A DNA stretch of 64,000 nt from NCBI RefSeq assembly GCF_021533835.1, contig NZ_JAKFYQ010000001.1:191001-255000 (forward strand). The letters are read 5' to 3'. Below the pieces are notes generated by a model that was not told the DNA's origin, ran no database searches, and saw only the letters and a list, made by a program, of their open reading frames with translations. A program made the position numbers and the translations under genes. Below, one piece after another: positions 11,508 through 20,274 of the stretch (its first letter is position 1; each line of letters starts with the position of its first letter). Source of the DNA: Synechococcus sp. Nb3U1. GTDB lineage: Bacteria; Cyanobacteriota; Cyanobacteriia; Thermostichales; Thermostichaceae.

Positions 11508-11550
11508 AATATCTCAACATCAAATATCTCAACAAATATCTCAACATCAA
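11508..11550. repeat. Three direct repeats AATATCTCAACA in the gapdh-arsJ intergenic region
   Basis: AATATCTCAACATCAA occurs at 11508-11523 and 11535-11550, with a shorter AATATCTCAACA copy at 11523-11534; spacings are 15 and 12 bp. The 423-bp region 11334-11756 has no convincing gene. A 60-codon minus-strand frame crosses it (11462-11644), and in that frame the repeats encode VEIF-like units. The repeats could be binding sites of a regulator of arsJ or just slippage products. A smaller repeat, AGAGCATA, occurs near 11740. Confidence 0.6.
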
Positions 11551-11756
11551 GTGACTTCAGGTATGGAATCCGCTCTGAACGCTTGTCGAACCAAAACTGG
11601 GTATTAAGCAACATCCTCCGTCTAGATTCTGCATAGATATGCACAGAGAGTATAATAGAGGACGTAATAGAGAGTGTATGGACAAAAGCTCGATCAAGGT
11701 TGAGAGCGATACCCTAGGAATAGGGAGGCAGTCAGAGCATACTCTCAGAGCATAGC

Positions 11757-12773
11757 CTAGGTCTCCAAACTCAGGGCCACTTTGCGGGCCAGCTCCGCCA
11801 TACGGTTGGCATAGCCCCATTCGTTGTCGTACCAAGCCAGGATTTTCACCTGCGTGCCATCTACCACCAGGGTTGAGGGGCCATCCACAATGCTTGAGCG
11901 GGGATCCCCTTTGAAATCCACCGAGACGAGGGGCAGTTCTTCGTAGCCGAGGATCCCTTGGAGTTCTCCTTCCGCCGAAGTTTTCAGCAGTTGATTCACT
12001 TCTTCAACGGTGGTGGGCCGCTTGACCTCAAACACAGCATCTGTTAAAGAGGCATTCAAGAGGGGAACTCGCACGGCTAAGCCATTCAATTTGCCGTTTA
12101 ATTCGGGGTAAATCAGACCAATCGCTGTAGCAGATCCAGTGGTGGTGGGCACCAAAGACAACAGAGCCGACCGAGCCCGCCGTAGATCTTTGTGAGGGGC
12201 ATCCACCATGGTTTGGGTATTGGTGACATCGTGGACGGTGGTGATCACCCCGTGGCTGATGCCGATGCCTTCGTGGATTACTTTCACCAAAGGGGCCAGA
12301 CAGTTGGTGGTACAAGAAGCAGCCGTGAGCAGATGATGTTGGGCCGGATCATAAAGATGATCGTTGACCCCCATGACGAGATTCAGGGCGTTGCCATCCT
12401 TGACCGGCGCGGCCACGATCACCTTGCGAACCCCCGCTTTGAAATAGAGATCCAACTCCGCCGCTTTCACAAATTTGCCAGAGCTTTCCACCACCAGATC
12501 CACGCCCAACTCCGCCCAGGGCACCTCACCAGGGGACTTGTACTCGCTGAAGGTGAGGAATTTGTCTTGAATGCGCAGGCGATCGCCGGATCCTGCTACA
12601 TCAATATCCCAGCGGCCCTGCACGGAGTCGAATTTGAGCAGATGGGCAGCCGTCGCCGCCCCTCCCTTAATTTCGTTGATGTGGATGAACTCCAGTTCTT
12701 CCCAGCCCCAAGCGGCTCGCAGAACCAGTCGCCCAATCCGACCAAAACCGTTGATCCCAACCCGTATCGTCAT
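11757..12773 (-). CDS. ArsJ-associated glyceraldehyde-3-phosphate dehydrogenase
   Basis: 338 residues from the ATG at 12773 ([20 protein letters not shown]); a further 27 codons upstream are open but lack homology. GGGGGAAAA provides a ribosome-binding site. The NAD-binding GFGRIGR, the catalytic [10 protein letters not shown] and [12 protein letters not shown] are those of GAPDH. This type ([23 protein letters not shown]) is the variant that travels with arsJ and makes 1-arseno-3-phosphoglycerate from glyceraldehyde 3-phosphate and arsenate. arsJ follows downstream on the same strand. The housekeeping Gap1/Gap2 enzymes should be elsewhere. The role is inferred from family and neighbourhood. 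Confidence 0.92.
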   Translation of the reverse strand: MTIRVGINGFGRIGRLVLRAAWGWEELEFIHINEIKGGAATAAHLLKFDSVQGRWDIDVAGSGDRLRIQDKFLTFSEYKSPGEVPWAELGVDLVVESSGKFVKAAELDLYFKAGVRKVIVAAPVKDGNALNLVMGVNDHLYDPAQHHLLTAASCTTNCLAPLVKVIHEGIGISHGVITTVHDVTNTQTMVDAPHKDLRRARSALLSLVPTTTGSATAIGLIYPELNGKLNGLAVRVPLLNASLTDAVFEVKRPTTVEEVNQLLKTSAEGELQGILGYEELPLVSVDFKGDPRSSIVDGPSTLVVDGTQVKILAWYDNEWGYANRMAELARKVALSLET

Positions 12774-12897
12774 CGGTTTTCCCCCTGCACACGCGCCCAC
12801 AAGGGAGCCTGTTCTCAGCACAGAACCTCGCCCCGAGCTTACCAGAATGGCCAATTCATTTCAAGATAATTTGATGGGTAAAGGATGGGTCGGCCGC

Positions 12898-14319
12898 CTA
12901 ACCAGGGGGGTAAGCCCGCCAGGTACCATGGAACCCCAACGGGATCGGCTCGGGCAGTTCCAATCGACAGCAGGGATCCCCATCCAGTTCGGCAGCATCC
13001 CAAATCCACACCTGCGAGCGGTTCTGATGGCCATCGAAGACTAAGCTCAACAGCCAACCGCGACCGGGATCCTCAGCATCAGGGGCATAGAGAGGTTCGC
13101 TAGGGTAACGTCCTGCTCCCAGATCTGCCTCAAGCAGGGATCCCGTTTGCACATCCACACGGCCAACACCGCTGAACAGTTCACGGGCGGGATCCACGCC
13201 ATGCCGGTGAAGGAGCAGATAGAGATGGCGATGAGGCTGACCCACTACTGCTGGATCCACGATAGGGAACTCACAGCCCCGCTCTAGCAGAGGTTCTGAC
13301 TGCAACACTTGGCCTGTTAGCGGATCCACACGCATTTGCCAGAGGAAGGCTATTGCGGCTGTTTGGGTTTGCCCGCTCACCACTTCTGCCAAATAGCGGT
13401 TGGTGGCAAAGTCTGGGTAGCGAACTTGGGTGAATATCACTGACCCATCCTGATCTTCGTAACCATTGCCGAAATGCCACTGAAAGGCGGGATCCGTCTC
13501 GTTGCGGCTCACAAATTGCAATGTTTCGCGGTCGAAGATCCACACTTGGCTGGGTTGGTTGGGATCCCAACGCAGGCTATCGCTGTAGCTCTTCAGGGTA
13601 GCGAGCACAGGCCAGGGGTTGAGGCGTACAGGCGGCACCAGAAAGACAAGATAGCGCCCCGCCAAAACAAAATCGTGAATAAAAGGCAGCCCTGGCAAGG
13701 GATGACGAGTATGGGCTTGCAACTGACCCTGGGCATTGCTGCGATAAAGGTGCAGGATCCCTTTTTGGCCCAATTCCACCCCAAAGTTGTAAATGTCTCC
13801 TGTTAGGGGATCCCGTTTGGGATGGGCGGAGTAGGAGGGTAGGGCTCTCGTTTGCCCCAGACTATCCAAACCTCGGGTGGTTAAGGTGGTCGGATCCAGT
13901 TGGTGGGGGGCTCCAGCTTCCCACAGGGCTAGCAACCGATCCGGCAAAGCCAGTACTGAGGTATTGGCAGCATTTTTGGGGGCTTGTCCCAGCCGTTTGG
14001 CCCGCATTCCATATCCCCCGAATAGATAACGCCCCGCCTGTTCTTCCGCCTGGTAGCCAGCGGTTTGCACATAGCGGTATAGCCCCGTCGCCTGACCGGA
14101 TCGGAAATGAACCGCCAAAATGGCACCATCCCCATCAAACCAGTGGCCCACCCGCTGGTCTCCTCGCTGTAAGCGACCCGGCCCATTGCGATACAGGGAT
14201 CCTTGTAATCCGGGTGGGATTGACCCAGACAGGAGGATCAGTTCGGTTGGGCCAAATTCTCGACCGGGTTTAGCCAGGGCTAAAGACCAGAGGGGAACCT
14301 GTTGAGCAACAGCAGACAT
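12898..14319 (-). CDS. Carotenoid oxygenase (RPE65/ACO family)
   Basis: 473 residues. Four histidines in the family positions for iron binding are visible: H166 (SYSAHPKRDP), H215 (LPFIHDFVLAGRY), H282 (FQWHFGNGYED) and H464 (GFHGTW). The N-terminus has GLQGSLYRNGPGR and HWFDGDGAI, also typical. Such iron enzymes cleave carotenoids or apocarotenoids with oxygen; apocarotenoid 15,15'-oxygenase (Diox1) of Synechocystis makes retinal. Which substrate is used here cannot be told. The gene lies upstream of the ArsJ-associated GAPDH on the same strand (124 nt gap), but shared function is unlikely. The start ATG at 14319 gives MSAVAQQVPLWSLAL. Confidence 0.9.
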   Translation of the reverse strand: MSAVAQQVPLWSLALAKPGREFGPTELILLSGSIPPGLQGSLYRNGPGRLQRGDQRVGHWFDGDGAILAVHFRSGQATGLYRYVQTAGYQAEEQAGRYLFGGYGMRAKRLGQAPKNAANTSVLALPDRLLALWEAGAPHQLDPTTLTTRGLDSLGQTRALPSYSAHPKRDPLTGDIYNFGVELGQKGILHLYRSNAQGQLQAHTRHPLPGLPFIHDFVLAGRYLVFLVPPVRLNPWPVLATLKSYSDSLRWDPNQPSQVWIFDRETLQFVSRNETDPAFQWHFGNGYEDQDGSVIFTQVRYPDFATNRYLAEVVSGQTQTAAIAFLWQMRVDPLTGQVLQSEPLLERGCEFPIVDPAVVGQPHRHLYLLLHRHGVDPARELFSGVGRVDVQTGSLLEADLGAGRYPSEPLYAPDAEDPGRGWLLSLVFDGHQNRSQVWIWDAAELDGDPCCRLELPEPIPLGFHGTWRAYPPG

Positions 14320-14551
14320 AAAACCAGCATGGGGGGCTGTTCTAGGCTAGCCCTAAGTGCTGGAGCATCAGCCCGTGCAGAAGACTCTTTGTCAGGTACA
14401 GCTATGAGCACAGGAATTAGCCCATTTACACAAGACACAAGAGACTCCCCCATTCACCTTTTGCTGCACAGGATCCCGTAGCAGACACTACCGCTGGCGG
14501 CCTGAATCTCTGATTGGATATCGGTAAACTTGCCAAAGGCCTGGGAATTTC

Positions 14552-15601
14552 ATGAAGATCGGACTCTTTCACCAGATGTGGGCCCATGCGGCCCTTTCCG
14601 ATGCGGAGTTCTTCGCGCAAGCCATTACCGATGTGCGTTGGGCGGATGAATTGGGGTTCGATTCCTTCTGGATGGGGGAGCACCATTTGGTGCGCAACAC
14701 CCCTTTCTACGGTCGGGTACCGATTCCAGAATTGATGGTGGCCCGCCTAGCGGGAGAAACAAGCCAGATCAAGTTGGGCACTGGGGTGAAAATCCTGACG
14801 GTGGCCCATCCGATGCGTTTTGCCGAATCGATCACCACTCTCAATCTCCTCACCCAAGGTCGGGTGGTGTTCGGGGTGGGGCAAGGCAGCGGTGGCGATA
14901 TTCAACAGGCGGGCTTTGCGGGCATTGACAAACGGGCACAGTTCCGCGCCAACCTGATGCAGGTGATCGAGTATTTGAATACCGGCCCTGAGGCCGACAA
15001 ACCTTGTCTGACCCCTCCTCCTAGCCCTGGATTGGTGGATAAACTTTGGGTTGCCTCCCGCGATGCCGAAACCGTTAGCCTCATCGCTCAGCAAGGGCTG
15101 AATCTGCTGGTGGGTCAGGCGGAAGCTCCTGTGAAACAAGCCGAATACGTGCAGCACTATCGCCAACAGGGGCCGCTATTCCTACGGAACGCTGGCACGA
15201 TAGGATCCAGCAGCCAGGGCGGCAAAGTCTGTGGCTGCCGACTGGTGCATGTGGCGGAAACCGATGCCGAAGCCCTCCGCCAGGTGGAAGCGGGGGCTAC
15301 CCTCTATTTCAACCTCTACTCCAAAGGGGTCTATTACCAAGAGGCCATCGCCGAAGGGCGGATCCCGGCCACCCCTCCCGAGTACCTGACGGAAATGTTG
15401 GATCGCCTGGATTATTTGGTGGGATCCCCGCAGACGGTGGCCCAAAAGCTGCAAAGCTACTGCGATACCGTCGGCTTGGATTTTCTCAATGTGATGGTGC
15501 ATATCCCTGGTTTGGCAGAAGAAGATGTGCGGCGTTCCATGCAGTTGGTGATTCAAGAGGTGGCTCCGCAATTGCGACCAACTCTGCAACCGGTGGCCTA
15601 A
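14552..15601 (+). CDS. LLM-class flavin-dependent oxidoreductase
   Basis: 349 residues in the bacterial luciferase-like fold. MKIGLFHQMW, FAQAITDVRWADELGFDSFW, MGEHHL, KLGTGVKILTVAHPMRFAE and GRVVFGVGQGSGGD follow the usual strand and flavin-binding order of F420/FMN-dependent monooxygenases. The C-terminal GSPQTVAQKLQSY is also a family hallmark. These enzymes oxidise small organic compounds (alkanesulfonates, aldehydes and others); no substrate can be read from the sequence. The gene starts a plus-strand run and is followed after 27 nt by a DUF2232 membrane protein, so the two may share a transcript. Confidence 0.9.
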   Translation: MKIGLFHQMWAHAALSDAEFFAQAITDVRWADELGFDSFWMGEHHLVRNTPFYGRVPIPELMVARLAGETSQIKLGTGVKILTVAHPMRFAESITTLNLLTQGRVVFGVGQGSGGDIQQAGFAGIDKRAQFRANLMQVIEYLNTGPEADKPCLTPPPSPGLVDKLWVASRDAETVSLIAQQGLNLLVGQAEAPVKQAEYVQHYRQQGPLFLRNAGTIGSSSQGGKVCGCRLVHVAETDAEALRQVEAGATLYFNLYSKGVYYQEAIAEGRIPATPPEYLTEMLDRLDYLVGSPQTVAQKLQSYCDTVGLDFLNVMVHIPGLAEEDVRRSMQLVIQEVAPQLRPTLQPVA

Positions 15602-15628
15602 GCTGGGGAAGGTGTTTTTCCCCGTATC

Positions 15629-16312
15629 GTGACCCTGCCCCCTCAGCCTTCTTTGCAGGATGATTTTCCGCCCCTGCCCCCACCCCCGCCTCGATCTGAG
15701 GCCCTGAAGCTGGTGGAAACGGCCTTTTTGGCCAGTACCTCCGCCTTGATCTGGATCTTGAGCTACACGCCGCTGGCCCCTTTTATGCGCTTGTTTTTCC
15801 CGATTCCTGTGGCGCTAGCAGTGATGCGCTGGGATCCCCGCACCGGGGCAATGGCTCTGGTGGTCTCCAGCCTGTTGCTGACGGTGCTGATGGGGCCGAC
15901 CCGCAGCGTTCTCTATGTCATCCCCTATGGCATCCTTGGGTACTGGTGTGCCCGCCTGTGGCAGCGTCGCCTTTCCTGGTATGTCTCGGTGTTGAGCGGG
16001 GCCTTGATCAGCGCTTTTGGCTTGATCTTTCAACTGTTGTTCTCCTCGCTGCTGGTGGGGGAAAACCTCTGGACTTACGTGACCATTCAACTGACCAGCC
16101 TGACCAACTGGTTGCTGGATGTCTCTCTGAGCTGGCTGGGGGTGTACTGGGTGGCGGAGCCCTGGATGATCCAGGTGGTGGTGGTGGGGTTTATCGCCTT
16201 TAACTCGTTGATTTATGTGTTTACGGTGCATTTGGTGGCAGCCTTGGTCATGGAGCATTTTCGTTGCCCACTGCCCCCTCCCCCCAAGTGGGTGCAGTTT
16301 TTGCTGGATTAG
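15629..16312 (+). CDS. DUF2232 (YybS-like) integral membrane protein
   Basis: 227 residues, starting with GTG at 15629. After a proline-rich N-terminus (PPQPSLQDDFPPLPPPPP) come about six hydrophobic segments; the first (FLASTSALIWILSYTP) and the motif FFPIPVALAVMRWDPRTGAMA are typical of the DUF2232 family found in cyanobacteria and Bacillus (YybS). The fold resembles small-molecule importers of the ECF S-component type, but no function is established. It lies 27 nt downstream of the flavin oxidoreductase and ahead of a hypothetical gene 182 nt away. Confidence 0.8.
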   Translation: MTLPPQPSLQDDFPPLPPPPPRSEALKLVETAFLASTSALIWILSYTPLAPFMRLFFPIPVALAVMRWDPRTGAMALVVSSLLLTVLMGPTRSVLYVIPYGILGYWCARLWQRRLSWYVSVLSGALISAFGLIFQLLFSSLLVGENLWTYVTIQLTSLTNWLLDVSLSWLGVYWVAEPWMIQVVVVGFIAFNSLIYVFTVHLVAALVMEHFRCPLPPPPKWVQFLLD

Positions 16313-16494
16313 TTGGATTAGCTGGGTTGATCTGGCTCAGGATGGGGTATCCAGGTTTTGTATCTAGCCTGCGGGTCAATTTCAAATCCGCTGTCTAGGG
16401 TGTAGCCTAGAGCAAGTCTCGATTTGCAGCCTGCTGTTGTAGTGGTGTTGCTGGAGACTTCCTTGTCCGCACAGTATTTTTCGATTTTTAGCCC

Positions 16495-17055
16495 ATGACC
16501 CCACTGCCTGCCCCTGCCCACGCATACCAGTTTCGTGCCCTTGGCCTGGTTAAGGGATCCCTGCAGCCAATTCCCGATACCTATGCTCAGGCGATGTTGG
16601 TTACCCCAGAGGGAGAAGAATACCCAGCCACACCTGGCCGAGCCAATCTCCTCCGCCGCTTCACCCACTGCATCGAAAGTGGGCATACCTACTGGTTTTT
16701 TGTGCAGCCGCAGCCACGGCCAGGGGGAGCTTTGGGTTTGAGCGTCATCCGTATCCTTGCCCTGCCGGAAGAAGAGCAAGATCCCGAACTCGAGGAAGAA
16801 CCGTTTTTGCCCGCTCCTGAGGATGTGGAGGAGGGTTTTAACATTCGGGGCATTGTCGAACCCCACGATGGCTTCATTTCCGTAACGGTGCGGCGTAAAC
16901 CACAAGGAAAGAAACAATTCCCACCGTTGCAGTTGCGTCTGGAGGGGTTCTTGCCTGGAGCCTCGGTAGGAGAGTTTTGGGATCTGTTGGCGGAGCGGGA
17001 TGGCAACGAACTGCTGCTGGTGGATGGCAGCCGCCTATTGACAGCTGTGGCCTAA
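16495..17055 (+). CDS. Conserved hypothetical protein
   Basis: 186 residues, soluble, without signal peptide. Two mainly beta parts are seen: residues about 10-88 (FRALGLVKGSLQP, YWFFVQPQPRPGG) and about 115-180 (GFNIRGIVEPHDGFISVTVRR, then FPPLQLRLEGFLPG, GEFWDLLAERDGNELLLVDG), joined by an acidic stretch (PEEEQDPELEEEP). The repeated strand-turn pattern suggests two related beta domains. I do not recognise the family and infer no function. The intergenic 16313-16494 ahead of it shows nothing distinct. An aminotransferase gene follows 45 nt downstream. Confidence 0.7.
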   Translation: MTPLPAPAHAYQFRALGLVKGSLQPIPDTYAQAMLVTPEGEEYPATPGRANLLRRFTHCIESGHTYWFFVQPQPRPGGALGLSVIRILALPEEEQDPELEEEPFLPAPEDVEEGFNIRGIVEPHDGFISVTVRRKPQGKKQFPPLQLRLEGFLPGASVGEFWDLLAERDGNELLLVDGSRLLTAVA

Positions 17056-17100
17056 CTGCCTAAAACTAACCCAACCTTAACCAAGAGAGATCCCCGACTG

Positions 17101-18285
17101 ATGGTGTCTGCTGCCGGATTGTCCCAACGGGTTGCCCATCTATCCCCTTCCGCGACTTTGTCAATCTCCGCCACCGCCAAAGCCATGCAGGCAGAGGGGA
17201 TGGATGTTTGCAGTTTTAGCGCTGGTGAGCCAGACTTTGAAACCCCCAACCACATTCGGGCTGCCGCCATCCGCGCTTTAGAAGAGGGCAAAACCCGCTA
17301 TGGCCCTGCTGCTGGGATCCCGGCCCTGCGACAGGCGGTTGCCGACAAATTGCAGCAGGACAATGGCCTCCCTTTCAGCCGTGAACAGGTCATGATCAGC
17401 AATGGGGGCAAACAAACTCTGTTCAATCTGGCGATAGTCCTGTTGGATCCCGGCGACGAGGTGATCCTGCCCGTTCCCTATTGGGTTAGCTATCCCGAGA
17501 TTGTCACCTTGGCGGGAGCAAAAGTCGTGCGGGTGCAGACTGAAGAGGCCCAAGGCTTCAAACTCACCGCCGAGCAACTCCGCCAAGCCCTCACTCCCCG
17601 AAGTAAACTGCTCATCCTCAACTCGCCGGCCAACCCCACCGGGGCGGTTTACCGTCGTCATGAGCTAGAAGCCCTGGCGGAAGTGATCCTCTCTGTGCCC
17701 GATCTCTACGTGGTGTGCGATGAGATCTACGAAAAATTGGTTTATGGAGGAGCCTGCCATGTCAGTTTGGGATCCCTGTCTCCAGATCTGTTCCAGCGCA
17801 CGATTCTCAGTAGCGGCTTTGCCAAGGCCTATGCTATGACCGGCTGGCGAATGGGCTACTTAGCAGGGCCAAAACCGGTCATCGATGCGGCCATCAACCT
17901 GCAAAGCCACAGCACCTCCAATGTTTGCACCTTCGCCCAATACGGAGCTTTAGAGGCCCTGACCAACCCTCTGTCTGCGGCTTCCATTGAAAAAATGCGC
18001 CAAGAATTCTCGCAGCGGCGGGATCTGATGGTGCAAGGGATCCAGACTTTGCCGGGGGTAACCTGCCCACAACCGGATGGAGCGTTTTATGTATTCCCCA
18101 ATATCCGTCAGACGGGGTTAAGTTCTGTAGAATTTTGTCAGCGCCTCCTCAAAGAACAGCATGTGGCTGCTGTGCCTGGGGTTGCCTTCGGAGCCGATCA
18201 CTGCATTCGCCTTTCCTATGCCACCGACCGCGCCACCATCGAAAAAGGCCTGCAACGGCTACACCAGTTTGTCCGCTCCCTCTAG
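17101..18285 (+). CDS. aspC: Class I PLP-dependent aminotransferase (aspartate aminotransferase type)
   Basis: 394 residues. Family landmarks in order: FSAGEPDFETPNHI, SNGGKQTLFNLA, NSPANPTGAVY, VVCDEIYEKLVY, the PLP-lysine motif SGFAKAYAMTGWRMGY and the C-terminal IRLSYATD with the substrate-carboxylate Arg. This is the Ib-gamma aspartate (and often prephenate) aminotransferase type common in cyanobacteria, which moves the amino group between aspartate or glutamate and 2-oxo acids. Substrate choice cannot be told from the sequence. It follows the hypothetical gene at 16495 with 45 nt between, perhaps as one transcript. Confidence 0.92.
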   Translation: MVSAAGLSQRVAHLSPSATLSISATAKAMQAEGMDVCSFSAGEPDFETPNHIRAAAIRALEEGKTRYGPAAGIPALRQAVADKLQQDNGLPFSREQVMISNGGKQTLFNLAIVLLDPGDEVILPVPYWVSYPEIVTLAGAKVVRVQTEEAQGFKLTAEQLRQALTPRSKLLILNSPANPTGAVYRRHELEALAEVILSVPDLYVVCDEIYEKLVYGGACHVSLGSLSPDLFQRTILSSGFAKAYAMTGWRMGYLAGPKPVIDAAINLQSHSTSNVCTFAQYGALEALTNPLSAASIEKMRQEFSQRRDLMVQGIQTLPGVTCPQPDGAFYVFPNIRQTGLSSVEFCQRLLKEQHVAAVPGVAFGADHCIRLSYATDRATIEKGLQRLHQFVRSL

Positions 18286-18552
18286 AGGCCGGTCTTGACT
18301 TGGCAACTCCACTGACAGCCCTTTCGCTAGCACAGTAACAGCACTGGGTTATCCAATTGACAAATGCAGACTGCTCAATTAGAGATAGTCCGGTCTCTAT
18401 TAGCTTTTGTCAGGTAGGCTGTGACAATCTTCAAGTGGAAATCAGGGGAGTATTAGCTTATCAGGGTATCTAGAGCCAGGTTCACCCTCTATCCTAGACA
18501 ACTAGGATGGTTGAAGGGCTGTAGGTTCAACTTAATCCCTATATAAAGTGCG

Positions 18553-18583
18553 AACACTATTGCTTAACGCTAGCTATAGTGTT
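18553..18583. promoter_or_regulatory. Inverted repeat upstream of the ParA-type gene
   Basis: AACACTAT (18553-18560) and ATAGTGTT (18576-18583) are perfect inverted arms with a 15-nt spacer, ending 28 nt before the ParA start codon. The arms are spaced about two helical turns apart, as expected for a dimeric repressor or partition-protein site. The rest of the 326-bp gap 18286-18611 holds the probable promoter (TATAAA near 18543) and no gene. Confidence 0.55.
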
Positions 18584-18611
18584 ATGGAACGGACTAGGAG
18601 GGGATCAACTC

Positions 18612-19412
18612 ATGTCTAGCAGAACGGCGCTTGTCGTCACCGTTGCCTGTTTGAGTGGGGGATCCGGCAAAACCACAGCCGCCCTCAACTTGGCCACCAT
18701 GCTGGCGGATCATGGCAAAACCTTGGCCATCGATTTCGACCCTCAGGGTAATTTAAGCCAGTGGATGGGCTGGACGAATCTATCGGAGTCGGCCACGATT
18801 GCTGAGACCATTTTGCCAGGGGCGGATCGGGTTCACATCACTGAAATCATTCGCGCTCCCCTGAATGAGGATCGCCAGGAGCGGCTTTGGCTGGCCCCCA
18901 GCGATTACAGTCTGTCGCGGGCCATGGATGCGATTGTCATGGAACCGGGGCGGGAACTCTTTTTGAAGCGCGCCCTACGGCCCATCTTGTCCGATTATGA
19001 CTTTTTGGTCATCGATAGCCCTCCCTCGAAGGGCTTGCTCACCTACAACAGCATTCTCAGTGCCGATCTCCTGGTGGTGCCCACCGAATGTACCCAAAAG
19101 GGGGTGATGGGGGCCTTGAGCACCCTAGTTTTGCTCAAAGAATTGGAGGAGCTGGACTTTCATGTGCCCAAGTTTTTGGGGGTGCTGCCAACACGAGAGC
19201 AATGGGCGGGCAACAATCGCACCAAAATGTCACGGGCGGCAGTGGAAGCTCTAACAGAAATGATGCAAGGGATCCCAATTTTTACCCCGGTGCGGCAAAG
19301 TACAGTGGTACAGCAAACCAACAGCATGGGCTGGTCGCTGGCGGAATCTGGGGAAGAAGTTTTGGCTCAACCCTATCGCGAGGTCATCGAGGCTGTGTTG
19401 GAGGCTCGCTGA
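18612..19412 (+). CDS. ParA/MinD-type ATPase lacking the signature lysine
   Basis: 266 residues from ATG 18612, chosen because AGGAGGGG ends 8 nt before it; a GTG at 18579 is upstream in frame. The P-loop reads LSGGSGKTT at residues 14-22: the catalytic Walker A lysine (K20) is there, but the signature lysine of the ParA family (K in KGG.GKT) is Ser15. Switch I IDFDPQGNLS and Walker B FLVIDSPPS are normal, as is LLVVPTECTQKG. ParA ATPases dimerise on DNA and position plasmids, chromosomes or protein cargo. From memory, the carboxysome-positioning McdA ATPases also lack this lysine. The stop is 1 nt before the next gene, a probable partner. Confidence 0.85.
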   Translation: MSSRTALVVTVACLSGGSGKTTAALNLATMLADHGKTLAIDFDPQGNLSQWMGWTNLSESATIAETILPGADRVHITEIIRAPLNEDRQERLWLAPSDYSLSRAMDAIVMEPGRELFLKRALRPILSDYDFLVIDSPPSKGLLTYNSILSADLLVVPTECTQKGVMGALSTLVLLKELEELDFHVPKFLGVLPTREQWAGNNRTKMSRAAVEALTEMMQGIPIFTPVRQSTVVQQTNSMGWSLAESGEEVLAQPYREVIEAVLEAR

Positions 19413-19413
19413 C

Positions 19414-20274
19414 ATGGCCACTCCCAAAAAGCCCCCCAAGAAAAAGCTGCCCACCGGCCCTACCAAGGCGGATTTGCTCTTGCGCATGGGGGTCAGTCAG
19501 CAAACGGGTGAAGCACTCCCTTTGGAGGAGGTTCCTGCACCCTCTGAAGCAACCCCAGTAGCTACTTCCCCGCTATCACCATCAGAGCCTAGAGTTTCCG
19601 AGCAGTCGCCTATCTCCCCAACAGCTATCCCTTCGCCCGAGCCTGAGGATCCACTGCCGGAGCTGGATCCCCTGCCACAGCCCTCTGCCCCGGATCCTCC
19701 CAAACCCATAGAGGTTGCTGCCTCTGTTGCGCTCCCACCCGCCGCTGCACCTGTCGAGTCTACCAAACCAAAACCCATTGAACTCGAAGTCAAGCTGCCT
19801 GAGTTGGCTATCTTGCAGGCTGAATTCCTAGCTCCGGCTACGGCCCGTAATGGTAATGGCAACGGTTCCCATACCCATGGCTCTGTTGGGAATGGCTCAA
19901 GCAACGGACAGGTGGCCCCACCCGCAAAGACTCCCGCAGCCTCATCACACTTGCCTGCGACCCAAGCTCGCGAGCCTGCTCCTGCCCTGCCGGATCCCCG
20001 CGATGCTCTAGATGCGCAACTGGGCCTCCAAAAGCTCACCCTCAAGTGTTCTGCCGAGATGCTGGACAAACTGGGATCCCTGCAAACCACTACCGGACTA
20101 CCCGGCGAGATTTTGCTGGAGGTGCTGCTGGATCACTGGGAGCACCTGCCCAAGCCTGTGCAACAGGACTGTCTCATGCAAGCCCACCGCATACGGGTGG
20201 AACGGCTGGTGATCAGCCAAAACCACACCATCGCCACCATCGAGCAGCTTTTGAACGAGCAGAACTTGCTCTGA
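19414..20274 (+). CDS. Probable ParA partner with a ribbon-helix-helix-like C-terminal domain
   Basis: 286 residues, starting 1 nt after the ParA stop, so the two are translationally coupled. The N-terminus is basic (MATPKKPPKKKLPTGP), followed by ~170 residues of low-complexity Pro, Glu, Ala and Ser with a Gly-Asn patch (about 148-170), probably disordered. Near residue 208, LQKLTLKCSAEML, then DKLGSLQTTTGLPGEIL, then LEVLLDHWEHL fit a strand, helix, turn, helix as in ribbon-helix-helix DNA-binding proteins. The last ~45 residues are helical. A basic N-terminus is what stimulates ParA ATPases in many partners. A ParB/ParG-like adaptor is likely; a McdB-like carboxysome adaptor is an alternative, though the C-terminal Trp I recall for McdB is absent. 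Confidence 0.7.
   Translation: MATPKKPPKKKLPTGPTKADLLLRMGVSQQTGEALPLEEVPAPSEATPVATSPLSPSEPRVSEQSPISPTAIPSPEPEDPLPELDPLPQPSAPDPPKPIEVAASVALPPAAAPVESTKPKPIELEVKLPELAILQAEFLAPATARNGNGNGSHTHGSVGNGSSNGQVAPPAKTPAASSHLPATQAREPAPALPDPRDALDAQLGLQKLTLKCSAEMLDKLGSLQTTTGLPGEILLEVLLDHWEHLPKPVQQDCLMQAHRIRVERLVISQNHTIATIEQLLNEQNLL

Noticed and set aside
11462-11644. 60-codon gene on the minus strand between gapdh and arsJ
   Set aside because: The peptide is dominated by the direct repeats (VEIF units), has no homology I know and no clear ribosome-binding site.
12774-12854. Extended N-terminus of the ArsJ-associated GAPDH
   Set aside because: The extra 27 residues precede the conserved [14 protein letters not shown] start and lack similarity to GAPDH. 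The ATG at 12773 has a good purine-rich site.
19497-20090. 197-codon minus-strand frame opposite the ParA partner
   Set aside because: Low-complexity mirror of the Pro/Ser-rich linker; no start signal or homology.
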